DNA of 64,000 bases, from positions 186,001-250,000 of the forward strand of contig NZ_CP137552.1 of NCBI RefSeq assembly GCF_039691755.1, written 5' to 3'. Positions 1-9,314 of the stretch are shown piece by piece. The notes under the pieces were generated by a model that did not search any database, was not told the origin of the DNA, and saw nothing but the letters and a program-made list of their open reading frames with translations. Position 1 is the first letter of the stretch; each line of letters starts with the position of its first letter. This stretch comes from Halomonas sp. Bachu 37 (lineage in GTDB: Bacteria; Pseudomonadota; Gammaproteobacteria; Pseudomonadales; Halomonadaceae). Made by a program: the position numbers and the translations under genes.

Positions 1-1677
1 CACGAGGATGCCAAGTCCCATGCGCTGGTCACTGCGCTGGAAACAGGCTTCGCTCGCATGGATGAGATGGGGGCACCGCGTAAGGCGGTGGTGTTCACCG
101 AATCCCGGCGCACGCTGGAGTACCTAAGCCGGTTTCTGGAGCGGAACGGCTTTGCCGATCAGGTTGTGACCTTCAGCGGCACCAACAACAGCCCCGGGGT
201 GACGGGCATCTACCAGCGCTGGCTTACGGAGCATGCTGGCAGCGACCGTGTGACGGGCAGTCCCGCCATCGACCGCCGTACTGCCATCATCGACCATTTC
301 CGAGACAAGGCGCAGATCCTGGTGGCCACCGAGGCGGCCGCCGAAGGGGTCAACCTGCAGTTCTGCAACCTGGTGGTGAACTACGATCTGCCTTGGAACC
401 CTCAGCGGGTGGAGCAGCGTATAGGTCGCTGTCACCGCTACGGCCAGCAATTCGATGTGGTGGTGGTCAACTTCCTCAATCAGCGCAACGAGGCCGACAA
501 GCGTGTGCTGGAGCTGTTGAGCGAGAAATTCCAGTTATTCGATGGCTTGTTTGGGGCCTCCGATGAAATTCTCGGACGGATGGAGTCGGGCGCGGATGTG
601 GAGAAGCGCATTGCCGCTATTTATGCTACGTGCCGTACACCGGACGCAATTGAAGCGGCCTTCGCCGAGCTGCGTGAGCAACTGGAGGCCAATATCGATG
701 CCCGTATGAGGGAGACGGAGAGCAAGCTGCTGGAGCATTTCGACGAACAGATCCACGACCTGCTGCGCGTTCAGCGCGATAAGGCCGAGGCTCAGCTCGA
801 CCGCACCGGCAAGCTGTTCTGGAAGTTGACCCGCCACTGCCTGGCGGAGCAGGCCAAGTTCAACGACAGCAGCCTGACCTTTCACTTGGAGGCCTCTCCG
901 GTAGAGAGCGTGCCTGCCGGTGACTACTGGCTGATTCGCAAGGGGAAGGGCATCAAGCCGCCCGAGCATGCCCACGTTTATCGGCTGACCCATGCGCTGG
1001 GCGAGCATGTTCTCGATAGCGCGCGCCGCCGAGAGACGCCGGTCGCCACCCTGCGCTTCCATCTGTCCGATCACCCGCTGAGAATCTCGGTACTCGAACA
1101 GCTCACCACCCGCAGTGGATGGCTGGAGCTGAATCTGCTCGAGCTGGACAGCTTCCAGCATGAGGAGCACCTCGTCTTCACTGCCCTGGCCGACGATGGC
1201 ACACACCTTGACCAGGAGGCTTGTGAGCGGCTCTTCAACGTGACGGCGGTGGTAGTACCCGATAGCGCACCCGAAGCCCCTCAGGAGCTCCCTGCGCTGG
1301 CCAAGCGGCAGCTGGATGCCACCCTTAGCCGTGTGCTTGAGGAAAATCACAGCTACTTCCAGCGCGAGCGCGACAAGCTGGAGGCCTGGGCCGATGATCA
1401 GGTCGCTTCCAGTGAAGCGCAGCTGGAGGACACGCGGGCCAAGATCAAGGATGCCAAGCGCCGCTCACGCACCGCCGAGACCCTTGAGGAGCAGAAGGCC
1501 GCGCAGGAAGCGCTCAAGACGCTTGAGCGTCAGCAGCGCAGTGACCGCCAGGCGATCTTCGACGTGCAAGATGAGATCGAGGAGAAGCGCGATGCGCTCA
1601 TCGATGCCCTGGAGCGCCAGATGCACCGCAAGAGCCAGACGCATCGCTTGTTCCGGATACGCTGGGAGCTTGCATGA
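1..1677 (+). CDS. SNF2-family helicase, C-terminal part (partial, 5' end outside window)
   Basis: The reading frame is open to the first base of the window, so the ATPase motifs (Walker A and DEAH) lie upstream. What is visible is the second RecA lobe of a superfamily 2 helicase: AVVFTES (motif IV region), LVATEAAAEGVNLQF (motif V) and QRIGRCHRYGQ (motif VI), the RYGQ ending being typical of the SNF2/RapA branch. About 330 residues of helical sequence follow, with a charged coiled coil over the last 100 residues and a short basic C-terminal tail. This layout resembles the SNF2-type helicases of defence loci, such as DrmD of DISARM. The next gene encodes a DNA methyltransferase, which supports a translocase role in restriction. 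A strong terminator follows the stop codon, so it probably ends its own transcription unit. Confidence 0.88.
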   Translation, partial: HEDAKSHALVTALETGFARMDEMGAPRKAVVFTESRRTLEYLSRFLERNGFADQVVTFSGTNNSPGVTGIYQRWLTEHAGSDRVTGSPAIDRRTAIIDHFRDKAQILVATEAAAEGVNLQFCNLVVNYDLPWNPQRVEQRIGRCHRYGQQFDVVVVNFLNQRNEADKRVLELLSEKFQLFDGLFGASDEILGRMESGADVEKRIAAIYATCRTPDAIEAAFAELREQLEANIDARMRETESKLLEHFDEQIHDLLRVQRDKAEAQLDRTGKLFWKLTRHCLAEQAKFNDSSLTFHLEASPVESVPAGDYWLIRKGKGIKPPEHAHVYRLTHALGEHVLDSARRRETPVATLRFHLSDHPLRISVLEQLTTRSGWLELNLLELDSFQHEEHLVFTALADDGTHLDQEACERLFNVTAVVVPDSAPEAPQELPALAKRQLDATLSRVLEENHSYFQRERDKLEAWADDQVASSEAQLEDTRAKIKDAKRRSRTAETLEEQKAAQEALKTLERQQRSDRQAIFDVQDEIEEKRDALIDALERQMHRKSQTHRLFRIRWELA

Positions 1678-1739
1678 ATCCGCGCAACACATGACGTGAA
1701 GGTGTGCTGGCCGGTATCATTCTGGCAAACGAATCAACA

Positions 1740-1769
1740 GGGGCTGAGCTTGGCGCTCAGCCCCGTTTT
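1740..1769 (+). terminator. Rho-independent terminator after the SNF2 helicase gene
   Basis: A perfect 10-bp GC-rich stem (GGGGCTGAGC / GCTCAGCCCC) with a 5-nt loop is followed by GTTTTG. It lies 62 bases after the helicase stop and 53 bases before the methyltransferase start, so it separates these two genes transcriptionally. Confidence 0.8.
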
Positions 1770-1795
1770 GCGCATATCGCATTGATTTTTAAAAT
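1768..1795 (+). promoter_or_regulatory. Candidate sigma70 promoter for the methyltransferase operon
   Basis: TTGCGC and TAAAAT are separated by 16 bases immediately after the terminator, and the methyltransferase ATG lies 28 bases downstream of the -10 element. The match was made by eye. The position between a terminator and a start codon makes a promoter here likely; the exact boxes are less certain. Confidence 0.4.
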
Positions 1796-1822
1796 CTTTG
1801 CAAGGGATGATGGGATTGCCCA

Positions 1823-4800
1823 ATGAATGTAGCAACAGTCGACGGTAATAAGGAACGCTTCATCAAGCTGCTCCATGAGCTGTTCCAGCTCGACAAGCCG
1901 GAGCTGGACTTCGGGCTTTATCGCATCATGCACGCCAAGAGCGACCAGCTCTCCCGGTTCATCCGCGAGGACCTGGCCCAGGCCATTGAAGAGGCGTTTG
2001 CCGAGCAGGGCGAACAGCAGCTGGCAGCGATGCGTCAGGAGATTGAGGAGAAGCGCCGTCAGGCCGAAGAGCTGGGCGCCCCGGACCCGGACAGCGCCCC
2101 AGCGGTGAAGCAGGCGCGGGCCGCCTACGATGTGGCCAAGCGCGAGCAGAACGCCTCGGCGGATATCTACGACCATCTCTACCGCTTCTTCTCCCGCTAC
2201 TACGACAAAGGCGACTTCATGAGTCGCCGCCACCACGTCGCCGAGAATGACAGTCGGGCCGCCCCCTATGCGGTGCCCTACGATGGGCGAGAGATCTACC
2301 TCCACTGGGCCAACAAGGACCAGTACTACGTCAAGTCCTCCGAGACGCTGGCCAACTTCACCTTCAACCTGAACGAGGCGCTGAAGAAGCTGCAGGGCTC
2401 GGCTGCTCAGGCCGGCCTTGGCTTCGATTCAGTGGATGCCGCGCTCAAGGTGCACTGCCGTGTGGTGGACGCCACCGAAGGTGAGCATAACGATGTGAAG
2501 GAGAGCACCGAGCGCTTCTTCATCATCCACCACGACGAGCCGGTGCGCCTGGAAGGTGCCGACCTGGTACTGCAGTTCGAGTATCGGCCAGACCCGGACA
2601 AGACCGGACAGAGTGGCACTTGGCAGAAGAAGCGCCTCGAGGAGGCCGAAGAGATCATCATGGCGGCGCTGCGCCTCACCGATGGCGTAGCTGCCTTCCG
2701 AGAAGGACTGGCTACCCGGGCGCCGACGGACAAGCAAAAAGAGCGCACCCTGCTGGGCAAGTACCTGCAGCAGTATACTGCCCGCAACACCATGGACTAT
2801 TTTATCCACAAGGATCTGGGCGGGTTTCTCACCCGCGAGCTGGATTTCTATATCAAGAACGAAATCTTGCGGCTGGATGACATCGACAATGCTGATGTGC
2901 TAATAGTCGAGCAGCAGCTCAAAAAAATTCAGGTGCTGCGCAAGATTGCCAAGCAGATAATTCGTTTCCTTGCGCAGCTTGAAAACTTTCAGAAAAAGCT
3001 TTGGTTGAAGAAGAAGTTTGTTACAAAAGTTGGGTATGGGATAACTATTGATAGACTTTCTCATGTTCCGAGGCTTTTAGAGTCTGCGCTTTTGAACGGA
3101 AGGCAACTCCAGGCCTGGAGTGAGATTTACGGAATTGACCCGGCTGAAATTAAAGAAGCATTGAGGGCGGGTGGTGCTGCATCCATTCTGGAAAGCAATG
3201 TTTTTAAATACTTGGTTTTGGATACAGGGAATTTTGGTCCTGGATTTAGAGATGAGCTGATTTCAAGCTTTGAGTCGATAGACGAAGCTTGTGATGGTGT
3301 TGTTGTAAAGTCAGATAATTTTCAAGCCCTTAATGTTGCCTTTAGGAAATACGAAAAAAAAGTAAGGGGAATATATATTGACCCGCCTTATAATACGGAT
3401 GCCGGGCCAATCTTGTACAAGAATGGCTACAAGTCAAGCTCGTGGAGCTCAATGCTCAATGACAGAATTGCTTTAGGCTCTGGCCTTTTGAAAGAGAATG
3501 GCGTTATTTGTGCGACCATTGATGATTATCAGTTTAACGAACTAAGCTATATACTTAAAGGGAATTTTGGTAGCCAAAACCACCTTGGAACTGTGACGGT
3601 GCGAAATAACCCTTCAGGCCGCCCAGTGCCGAGAGGCTTTTCCCAATCGCATGAATATGCACTTTTCTTTGGGAAGTCAAAGCAAAGCTATGTCGGGCTT
3701 CTTCCTAGAAATGAAAAGCAAATGGCACGGTATCGTCATTCTGATGATGATGGCCCATACATGTGGGAGCTATTCAGAAAAAGAGGGTCCGGTTCGGAAA
3801 GAAAAGATCGTCCTTCACTGTATTACCCTATTTTTGTTAAAGGTGGTAGCGTTAGAATCCCCAAGATGCAGTGGGATGATGAAAAGAGGGAATGGATTTT
3901 AAAAGAAGATCCAATTGGCTCTGAGTGTGTGGTATACCCGACTGACTCAAAGGGTGTAGCACGCCGCTGGCGGGGAGAGCCAGAAAAATTAAAGAAGAAT
4001 AATGAGAGTTATAAGGCAGAGGTGAAAGACGGTGAGATAGTTGTTTACTACAAGTTTAGGCCGAAGTCAAACGGTGTGCTGCCTTTAACAACCTGGGCTG
4101 ATGCTAAATATTCAGCTACTGAGCATGGAACTGGGTTCCTGAAGAATTTTTTCACTGATTATAATGTCTTTACTTATCCAAAATCAATTTATGCTGTTCA
4201 AGATTGTCTGCACTTGATGTCAGATGAAGATGAGGAATGTTTTTTTGCAGACTTCTATGCCGGGTCTGGCACAACAGCACATGCTGTAATTGAGATGAAT
4301 AGAGCAGGGCGTAGGCATAAATGCTTTCTGGCTGAAGTCAATGATTATTTTGACACTGTTCTGTTGCCAAGGGTTATGAAGGCCGTCTACGCAGCGAGTT
4401 GGAGTGATGGATATCCTGTCACAACAAAAGGTGGGGAAAATTCTGGAGTAAGTCACTGTTTCAAGTATTTAGTTCTTGAAAGCTATGATGACACCCTGAA
4501 CAACCTCGAGCTGGACGATAACCCCCAGCGCGACGCGCTGATGGAACAGAACCCGGAGCTGCGCCGCGACTACACCCTCAAGTACCTGCTCGACGTGGAA
4601 ACCCGTGGCTCGTCGAGTCTGCTCAATACCGAGTGGTTCCGCGATCCGGAAGGCTACACCCTGAAGGTCAAGCAGCCCGGCAGCGACGAGACCCGGGAAA
4701 CGGCCGTCGACCTGGTCGAGACCTTCAATTGGCTGATTGGTCTGCATGTCACTCACCTCGACAAGCCCCGCACCTACGTCGCCCGCTTCGAGCGCGAGGA

Positions 4801-5167
4801 AGACCCCGAGCTGCCGGAGGACCAGCACACCCGGCTCAGAGCGGTTAGCCTGCGTGAGAACGAAGACGGTGCCTACTGGATTCGCCAGGTGGAGGGGCAT
4901 GTGCGCCGTATCCCGGGCAGCGACGAGGACCTGGCCAAGGTGTTGGTGGTGTGGCGCAAGCTGACCGACGACCCCGAGAAGGATGCCGCGGTGCTGGAGG
5001 CGCTTCTGGAAAAGTACAAGATCGGCACCACCGACAGTGAGTTCGATGCCATCTACATCAACGGCCCGCACGGCTTGAACCTGACCGGCAGTGCGCGTAG
5101 CCGAGTGCATAGCCTGGAAGAGACCTTCCATGCCCGCATGTGGGAGGGATGTGACGATGAGCTCTGA
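1823..5167 (+). CDS. Large site-specific DNA methyltransferase, type III Mod-like (beta class)
   Basis: A 1114-residue protein expected to transfer a methyl group from S-adenosylmethionine to a base, most likely adenine N6, at a specific site. Motif IV, DPPY (residues 520-523), precedes the SAM-binding motif DFYAGSGTT (from residue 810), which is the beta-class order of type III Mod and similar enzymes. The protein is much longer than an ordinary Mod subunit (about 600-700 aa). The first 350 residues are helical with a charged coiled coil, and the last 220 contain no motif I recognise. Base composition is sharply mosaic: hand counts give 73% GC at 2041-2100, 33% at 3001-3060, 30% at 3301-3360 and 63% at 4561-4620. 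The segment of about residues 355-889, with all catalytic motifs, therefore looks imported between two conserved ends. The next gene overlaps by 11 bases. Confidence 0.9.
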   Translation: MNVATVDGNKERFIKLLHELFQLDKPELDFGLYRIMHAKSDQLSRFIREDLAQAIEEAFAEQGEQQLAAMRQEIEEKRRQAEELGAPDPDSAPAVKQARAAYDVAKREQNASADIYDHLYRFFSRYYDKGDFMSRRHHVAENDSRAAPYAVPYDGREIYLHWANKDQYYVKSSETLANFTFNLNEALKKLQGSAAQAGLGFDSVDAALKVHCRVVDATEGEHNDVKESTERFFIIHHDEPVRLEGADLVLQFEYRPDPDKTGQSGTWQKKRLEEAEEIIMAALRLTDGVAAFREGLATRAPTDKQKERTLLGKYLQQYTARNTMDYFIHKDLGGFLTRELDFYIKNEILRLDDIDNADVLIVEQQLKKIQVLRKIAKQIIRFLAQLENFQKKLWLKKKFVTKVGYGITIDRLSHVPRLLESALLNGRQLQAWSEIYGIDPAEIKEALRAGGAASILESNVFKYLVLDTGNFGPGFRDELISSFESIDEACDGVVVKSDNFQALNVAFRKYEKKVRGIYIDPPYNTDAGPILYKNGYKSSSWSSMLNDRIALGSGLLKENGVICATIDDYQFNELSYILKGNFGSQNHLGTVTVRNNPSGRPVPRGFSQSHEYALFFGKSKQSYVGLLPRNEKQMARYRHSDDDGPYMWELFRKRGSGSERKDRPSLYYPIFVKGGSVRIPKMQWDDEKREWILKEDPIGSECVVYPTDSKGVARRWRGEPEKLKKNNESYKAEVKDGEIVVYYKFRPKSNGVLPLTTWADAKYSATEHGTGFLKNFFTDYNVFTYPKSIYAVQDCLHLMSDEDEECFFADFYAGSGTTAHAVIEMNRAGRRHKCFLAEVNDYFDTVLLPRVMKAVYAASWSDGYPVTTKGGENSGVSHCFKYLVLESYDDTLNNLELDDNPQRDALMEQNPELRRDYTLKYLLDVETRGSSSLLNTEWFRDPEGYTLKVKQPGSDETRETAVDLVETFNWLIGLHVTHLDKPRTYVARFEREEDPELPEDQHTRLRAVSLRENEDGAYWIRQVEGHVRRIPGSDEDLAKVLVVWRKLTDDPEKDAAVLEALLEKYKIGTTDSEFDAIYINGPHGLNLTGSARSRVHSLEETFHARMWEGCDDEL

Positions 5168-5747
5168 AGCCAACGCCCCTACCTGCTGGATCGTTGCCGG
5201 CCCCAATGGGGCTGGCAAAACGACCTTTGCGCTTCACTACCTGCCCCAGGTGGCCAAATGTGCGCGCTTTATCAACGCCGACCTGATTGCTGCCGGTCTC
5301 TCGCCCCTGGCGCCGGAGAGGGAGCTGCTTGCCGCCAGTCGCATCTTCCTGCGTGAGATCGAAGATGCGATCGAGGAAGGCGAGGATTTCGCTTTCGAGA
5401 CGACACTTTCGGGGCGGGGCTATCTGAGCCTGGTGAAGCGGCTGCTCGCTACGGGCTGGCGAGTCGAGCTGGTCTACCTGGCGCTCCCCTCGGCGGAGAT
5501 GTCACGTCTACGTGTGGCAGAGCGAGTATCTCATGGTGGCCACAATATCCCGCTAAAGGACATTCAGCGCCGCTTCCCACGCAGCCTGCACAACCTGCTG
5601 ACGCTCTACGCGCCCTGCGTTTCCCGGGCGCGCTGCTTCATGAATGCTGGCGGCACCCCGGAGCCGGTCTTTGAACAGACTGGACAAGAGCGCCATATTC
5701 TCGATGACCGCTACTACAACCTACTTGTCAAGGAGGCACGGCCATGA
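5157..5747 (+). CDS. Zeta-toxin-like P-loop ATPase/kinase (COG4185 type)
   Basis: A 196-residue protein. The P-loop GPNGAGKT is at residues 15-22, followed by [11 protein letters not shown], an FETTLSG motif and [14 protein letters not shown], the arginine-rich segment of the zeta-toxin/COG4185 family of predicted kinases. I chose the ATG at 5157, which overlaps the end of the methyltransferase gene, because GGGAGGG lies 8 bases before it; an in-frame ATG 66 bases upstream would add residues without family resemblance. Zeta-type toxins phosphorylate UDP-N-acetylglucosamine, but the COG4185 branch is poorly characterised and the substrate here is unknown. Together with the next gene it looks like a toxin-antitoxin-like pair placed between the methyltransferase and helicase genes. 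Confidence 0.85.
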   Translation: MSSEANAPTCWIVAGPNGAGKTTFALHYLPQVAKCARFINADLIAAGLSPLAPERELLAASRIFLREIEDAIEEGEDFAFETTLSGRGYLSLVKRLLATGWRVELVYLALPSAEMSRLRVAERVSHGGHNIPLKDIQRRFPRSLHNLLTLYAPCVSRARCFMNAGGTPEPVFEQTGQERHILDDRYYNLLVKEARP

Positions 5748-5938
5748 CTCAGTTGGCACAGGACACTCAGGAGATGCTCGATAGCCTCCGAACCGCAGTC
5801 GCTGACACCCTAGACCGTAAGCGTCGACTCGGCCAGTACGCCGTGATCTGGCAAGACGGCAAGCCTGTGCTGGTGGGTGAGGATGCGCCGGCAAAGCCGA
5901 TGGAGGAGCAGGACGAGCAGGGCCGGGAGTCGCACTGA
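5744..5938 (+). CDS. Small protein paired with the zeta-like kinase, possible antitoxin
   Basis: 64 residues. It overlaps the kinase gene by ATGA and has AAGGAGG just upstream. The first half is a predicted amphipathic helix ending in [19 protein letters not shown], a basic turn and short strand that I associate with small partners of COG4185 proteins. The tail is acidic and probably disordered. Size and translational coupling fit an antitoxin or chaperone for the kinase, but no antitoxin activity can be read from sequence. The stop overlaps the helicase start by one base (TGATG). Confidence 0.75.
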   Translation: MTQLAQDTQEMLDSLRTAVADTLDRKRRLGQYAVIWQDGKPVLVGEDAPAKPMEEQDEQGRESH

Positions 5939-8244
5939 TGGCACGGAGGCCACGTCAAACCAAGATCAAGCAGCTCAGTGCCAAGAGCGACTTCCTTAAG
6001 AAGCTGATACTCAACCAGTGGGTGCTGACGCGCTTCGGTATCGACCCGCTGGAGCAATACCGAGACGGCGGCAGCCGGGTGCGTCCGATTACCCTGCTCA
6101 ACAAGACGCTCAAGGAGAGTGACCCCAGGCTGACCGGTGATCGCCACCACCACTATCTCCACGCCTTGCTGGGTAGCTATCAGCCCACCTGGAAGTACGG
6201 TGAGGAGGATCTGAAGCGCTTCGACGCCAACATCGTGGAACACACCGATGCCCTCAACCAGCAGCGTGAGACCGAGGTCGATTGGAAATACTTCCAGTGG
6301 CTGACCCTGCTGTTCGTTGAGATCTACCTCCACGAGTACTTCCGCGACCGCGAGGCGCTCAAGGCCAGCCTCAACCGCCAGGTCGAACGGTTCAATAGCT
6401 ACTGGCAGGGACAAGGCTACCAGACCGGTATCGGCCCCTATGAGGACGATGACCTTAACAAGCTGTGCCTGCAAAACGCCACGGGGTCGGGCAAGACGCT
6501 GCTGATGCACACGAACGTGCGTCAGTTCCGGCATTACGCTCGCAAGAATCATCGTATCGCCGACTACGGCCAGATCATTCTGATTACGCCCAACGAGCGC
6601 CTCAGTGAGCAACACTTGCTGGAGTGCCGCGATTCCTGCCTGGAGGCGGAGCGCCTGAGCCAGGACGGTGGTGACCTGTTTAGCGGCGAGAGGAAATCGC
6701 TGAGCCGTGTTGCCGTGACCGAAATTACCAAGCTCGGCATCGAGCAGGGCAAGAAGACCATGGCGGTGGACAGCTTCGGCGATGGCAACCTGCTGCTGGT
6801 CGATGAAGGGCACCGCGGGCTAGGATCGGCGAGCGAAGAGAAGGGGTGGCTGTCGCATCGCAACAAGCTGGCCGGGCGTGGCTTTACCTTCGAGTACTCA
6901 GCCACCTTCAAGGAAGCCGTGGTGGCCGCCAAGGATGCTGCGGTGGAGGAGACCTACGCCAAGAGCATCCTGTTCGATTACGGCTACCGCTACTTCTACG
7001 AAGATGGTTACGGCAAGGATTACCGAATCTTCAACCTGCCGGAGAAGGAGACACAGCAGCGCTACACCTACCTTACGGCGGCACTGCTGGCCTTCCACCA
7101 GCAGCAGCGCTATTACCAGGAAGAACACAGCCAGCTGACCCAGTGGAACCTGGCCGCACCGCTGTGGGTGTTCGTCGGGGCCAGCGTGGTCAAGGATGAC
7201 GGCAGTAAGGAGACTGCCAAGAACTATAATGAGCGAGCTGCAGATATTGCCCAGATATTGGGCTTTCTGGCCTGGTTCCTCGGAGAGAAGGATGAGGCCC
7301 GCCGGGCGCTCAGTGCCGTCTACGAGGGGGATGCGGCAATTACCGGGCTGATTGACAAGCAAGGCAATGAGATCTTCTCGGGTAGCTTTCCTTGGCTCAA
7401 GTCGCAGGGTCCTTCTGTCGAGGAGCTGCACCACGACATCCTCACCCACACCTTCCATGCCCCGGGCGGCGGCACACTGAATGTAGATCGAATCACCGGT
7501 GATTCTGGCGAGCTATTGCTGAAGGTGGGTGAAGCGGAGCAGCCCTTCGGCCTGATCAACGTGGGCGATGCCTTGGGCCTGGCAGAGCACCTGGAAAAGC
7601 TCAAGATCAAGCACCTTCAAGTACGCAAGTCGGAGCTGGCCAAGCCCATCTTCGCTGAGGTCACCCGCGAGAGCTCGCCGGTCAACCTGCTGATCGGCTC
7701 CAAGAAGTTCATTGAGGGCTGGAACTGCTGGCGTGTCTCCAGCATGGGGCTGATGAACACCGGCAAGAAGGAGGGCTCGCAGATCATCCAGCTGTTCGGG
7801 CGCGGTGTGCGTTTGAAAGGCCGCGACATGAGCCTGATGCGCTCCAGCCGGCTCGCACCAGTTACTGCGCCCAAGCACCTCTATCTGCTTGAGACCCTCA
7901 ACGTCTTCGGCGTCGGCGCCGACTTCATGGCGACCTTCCGGGATTTCCTGGAGGACGAGGGCCTGCCGGGCAACGACCAGCCCGAGATCCATACGCTCAA
8001 GCTGAACGTGATGGAGGACGTGGGCAAGTCGCTGAAGATGCTGCGTCCCAAGGTCCGACAGGACACCAAGCAGGCCTACAGCTTTCATCGCGACGGCCCC
8101 CTGGTGCGCTTCGGGCACCCTGTGGCTACCGTCGGTAGCGGTTTCCGTCATGAGCTGGGCCTGACGCAGGATATCGTGCTCAAGGAGCGCAAGGTAGAGC
8201 TTGACCGCTACCCCGGGTCGAAAGCCTACAGGCCTCGGGCGTGA
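5938..8244 (+). CDS. Type III Res-like DEAD/DEAH helicase without nuclease domain
   Basis: A 768-residue superfamily 2 ATPase. Motif I is ATGSGKT (181-187), motif II is the variant DEGH (289-292), motif III is SAT (321-323), motif V is in FIEGWNCWR and motif VI is GRGVR (621-625). The region after motif VI is short, about 140 residues, and shows no PD-(D/E)xK endonuclease signature such as type III Res proteins usually carry at their C terminus. The protein probably translocates or remodels DNA for the complex while the next gene supplies cleavage. Start and stop overlap both neighbours, so it is translationally coupled. Confidence 0.88.
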   Translation: MARRPRQTKIKQLSAKSDFLKKLILNQWVLTRFGIDPLEQYRDGGSRVRPITLLNKTLKESDPRLTGDRHHHYLHALLGSYQPTWKYGEEDLKRFDANIVEHTDALNQQRETEVDWKYFQWLTLLFVEIYLHEYFRDREALKASLNRQVERFNSYWQGQGYQTGIGPYEDDDLNKLCLQNATGSGKTLLMHTNVRQFRHYARKNHRIADYGQIILITPNERLSEQHLLECRDSCLEAERLSQDGGDLFSGERKSLSRVAVTEITKLGIEQGKKTMAVDSFGDGNLLLVDEGHRGLGSASEEKGWLSHRNKLAGRGFTFEYSATFKEAVVAAKDAAVEETYAKSILFDYGYRYFYEDGYGKDYRIFNLPEKETQQRYTYLTAALLAFHQQQRYYQEEHSQLTQWNLAAPLWVFVGASVVKDDGSKETAKNYNERAADIAQILGFLAWFLGEKDEARRALSAVYEGDAAITGLIDKQGNEIFSGSFPWLKSQGPSVEELHHDILTHTFHAPGGGTLNVDRITGDSGELLLKVGEAEQPFGLINVGDALGLAEHLEKLKIKHLQVRKSELAKPIFAEVTRESSPVNLLIGSKKFIEGWNCWRVSSMGLMNTGKKEGSQIIQLFGRGVRLKGRDMSLMRSSRLAPVTAPKHLYLLETLNVFGVGADFMATFRDFLEDEGLPGNDQPEIHTLKLNVMEDVGKSLKMLRPKVRQDTKQAYSFHRDGPLVRFGHPVATVGSGFRHELGLTQDIVLKERKVELDRYPGSKAYRPRA

Positions 8245-9314
8245 AGGGTGTAATGGCCAAGCCCGGTCAGGCCAAGCAGCACGAGCGCTACTTCGATGAC
8301 GAGCGCTTGCTGTTTCTGGACATGGCCGCCCTTGAGCGAGACCTGGAGCGCTACAGGCGAGCCCGTGGCTATGCCAACTTGCTCATCTATGCCAGCCGAC
8401 TCCCGGCGCTACTGAAGAGTCAGGTGTGGTACAGGCTGCTGGTCCCCGAGGACCAGTGGAAGCTGCATGCCGACAACTTCCAACGCTACCAGAGCATGGC
8501 GCTGGAGCTCCTGTCGCTGCTGATGGATCGGGTCTTCAACTACCACCGCCGCGCCTACTTGGAGCCGCGCATGGAGCTGGTCGCGCTCGAGGATGCCCGA
8601 GGCAACCTGCCGGATACCAAGGAGTATCAGCTGATCGTCGACGGCAGCGAATCGGCGTTGATCGACGACATCAAGCAGATGAAGGAAACCATCGAAAAGC
8701 AGCGCCAGGGTATGTATCGGTCGTCCAAGGCCAACGGCGTCAGCGCCGTGCAAATCGGGGCGCACCTATACAATCCGCTGCTGCATCTGGGCAAGGACAG
8801 CCGTATCCGCGTCGAGCCTGTTGCCCTTAACGACAGCGAGTTCCGCTTCGTTGAGGACCTGAAAGGTTGGCTGGAGCGAAACCATCAGGCGATAGCGGAA
8901 CGTGGCGAACAACTATACCTGCTGCGCAACCTGGTGAAGCAAGGCATCGGCTTCTTCGAGGCGGGTGGGTTCTACCCCGACTTCGTTCTCTGGCATGTGC
9001 AGGACGACCGCCAGCGCATCGTCTTCGTCGACCCCCATGGGCTACGCCATACCGGGCCCAAGGATGAGAAGATCGAGTTCGGAGAGCGCATCAAGGATGT
9101 GGAGCGGCGCCTGAAGAGCGAGCACGTCGAGCTGGAGAGCGTCATCCTGGCGCCTACCAGTACCACGCGGGAGTGGATTACCAGCCACTGGGGCATGACC
9201 GCTGAGGAGCTGCGTGCCAAGCACGTGCTGTTCATGTCGGATTCGAACTACCTGGATAGCTTGATGCAGGTGGTAGCAGGCCAACCGGCCGAAGAAGCGA
9301 CTCTGCAGCCATGA
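8241..9314 (+). CDS. Last gene of the defence operon, possible PD-(D/E)xK-like nuclease
   Basis: 357 residues from a GTG that overlaps the helicase stop (GTGA); an ATG at 8253 is an alternative. The first 200 residues are helical and unrecognised. Residues 240-268 read FEAGGFYPDFVLW, a short gap, then IVFVDPHGL. This spacing of PD (246-247) and DPH (264-266) on a predicted beta hairpin resembles a PD-(D/E)xK core with histidine in place of lysine, and is similar to the C-terminal FYPDF segment of type III Res proteins. I infer that this protein supplies the nuclease missing from the preceding helicase. The fold assignment comes from motif reading only. Confidence 0.6.
   Translation: MKGVMAKPGQAKQHERYFDDERLLFLDMAALERDLERYRRARGYANLLIYASRLPALLKSQVWYRLLVPEDQWKLHADNFQRYQSMALELLSLLMDRVFNYHRRAYLEPRMELVALEDARGNLPDTKEYQLIVDGSESALIDDIKQMKETIEKQRQGMYRSSKANGVSAVQIGAHLYNPLLHLGKDSRIRVEPVALNDSEFRFVEDLKGWLERNHQAIAERGEQLYLLRNLVKQGIGFFEAGGFYPDFVLWHVQDDRQRIVFVDPHGLRHTGPKDEKIEFGERIKDVERRLKSEHVELESVILAPTSTTREWITSHWGMTAEELRAKHVLFMSDSNYLDSLMQVVAGQPAEEATLQP

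Noticed and set aside
535-1350. 271-codon minus-strand frame inside the helicase gene
   Set aside because: Shadow of the helicase coding frame, with no ribosome site or recognisable motif.
4469-5218. 249-codon minus-strand frame over the methyltransferase 3' end
   Set aside because: Antisense shadow of the GC-rich 3' part of the methyltransferase; it stops where the AT-rich insert begins, as expected of a composition effect.
1-9314. Assignment of the left locus as DISARM
   Set aside because: The SNF2 helicase and a methyltransferase fit, but the methyltransferase is beta class with DPPY, and no DrmA, DrmB or DrmC is visible; the following genes are type III-like.
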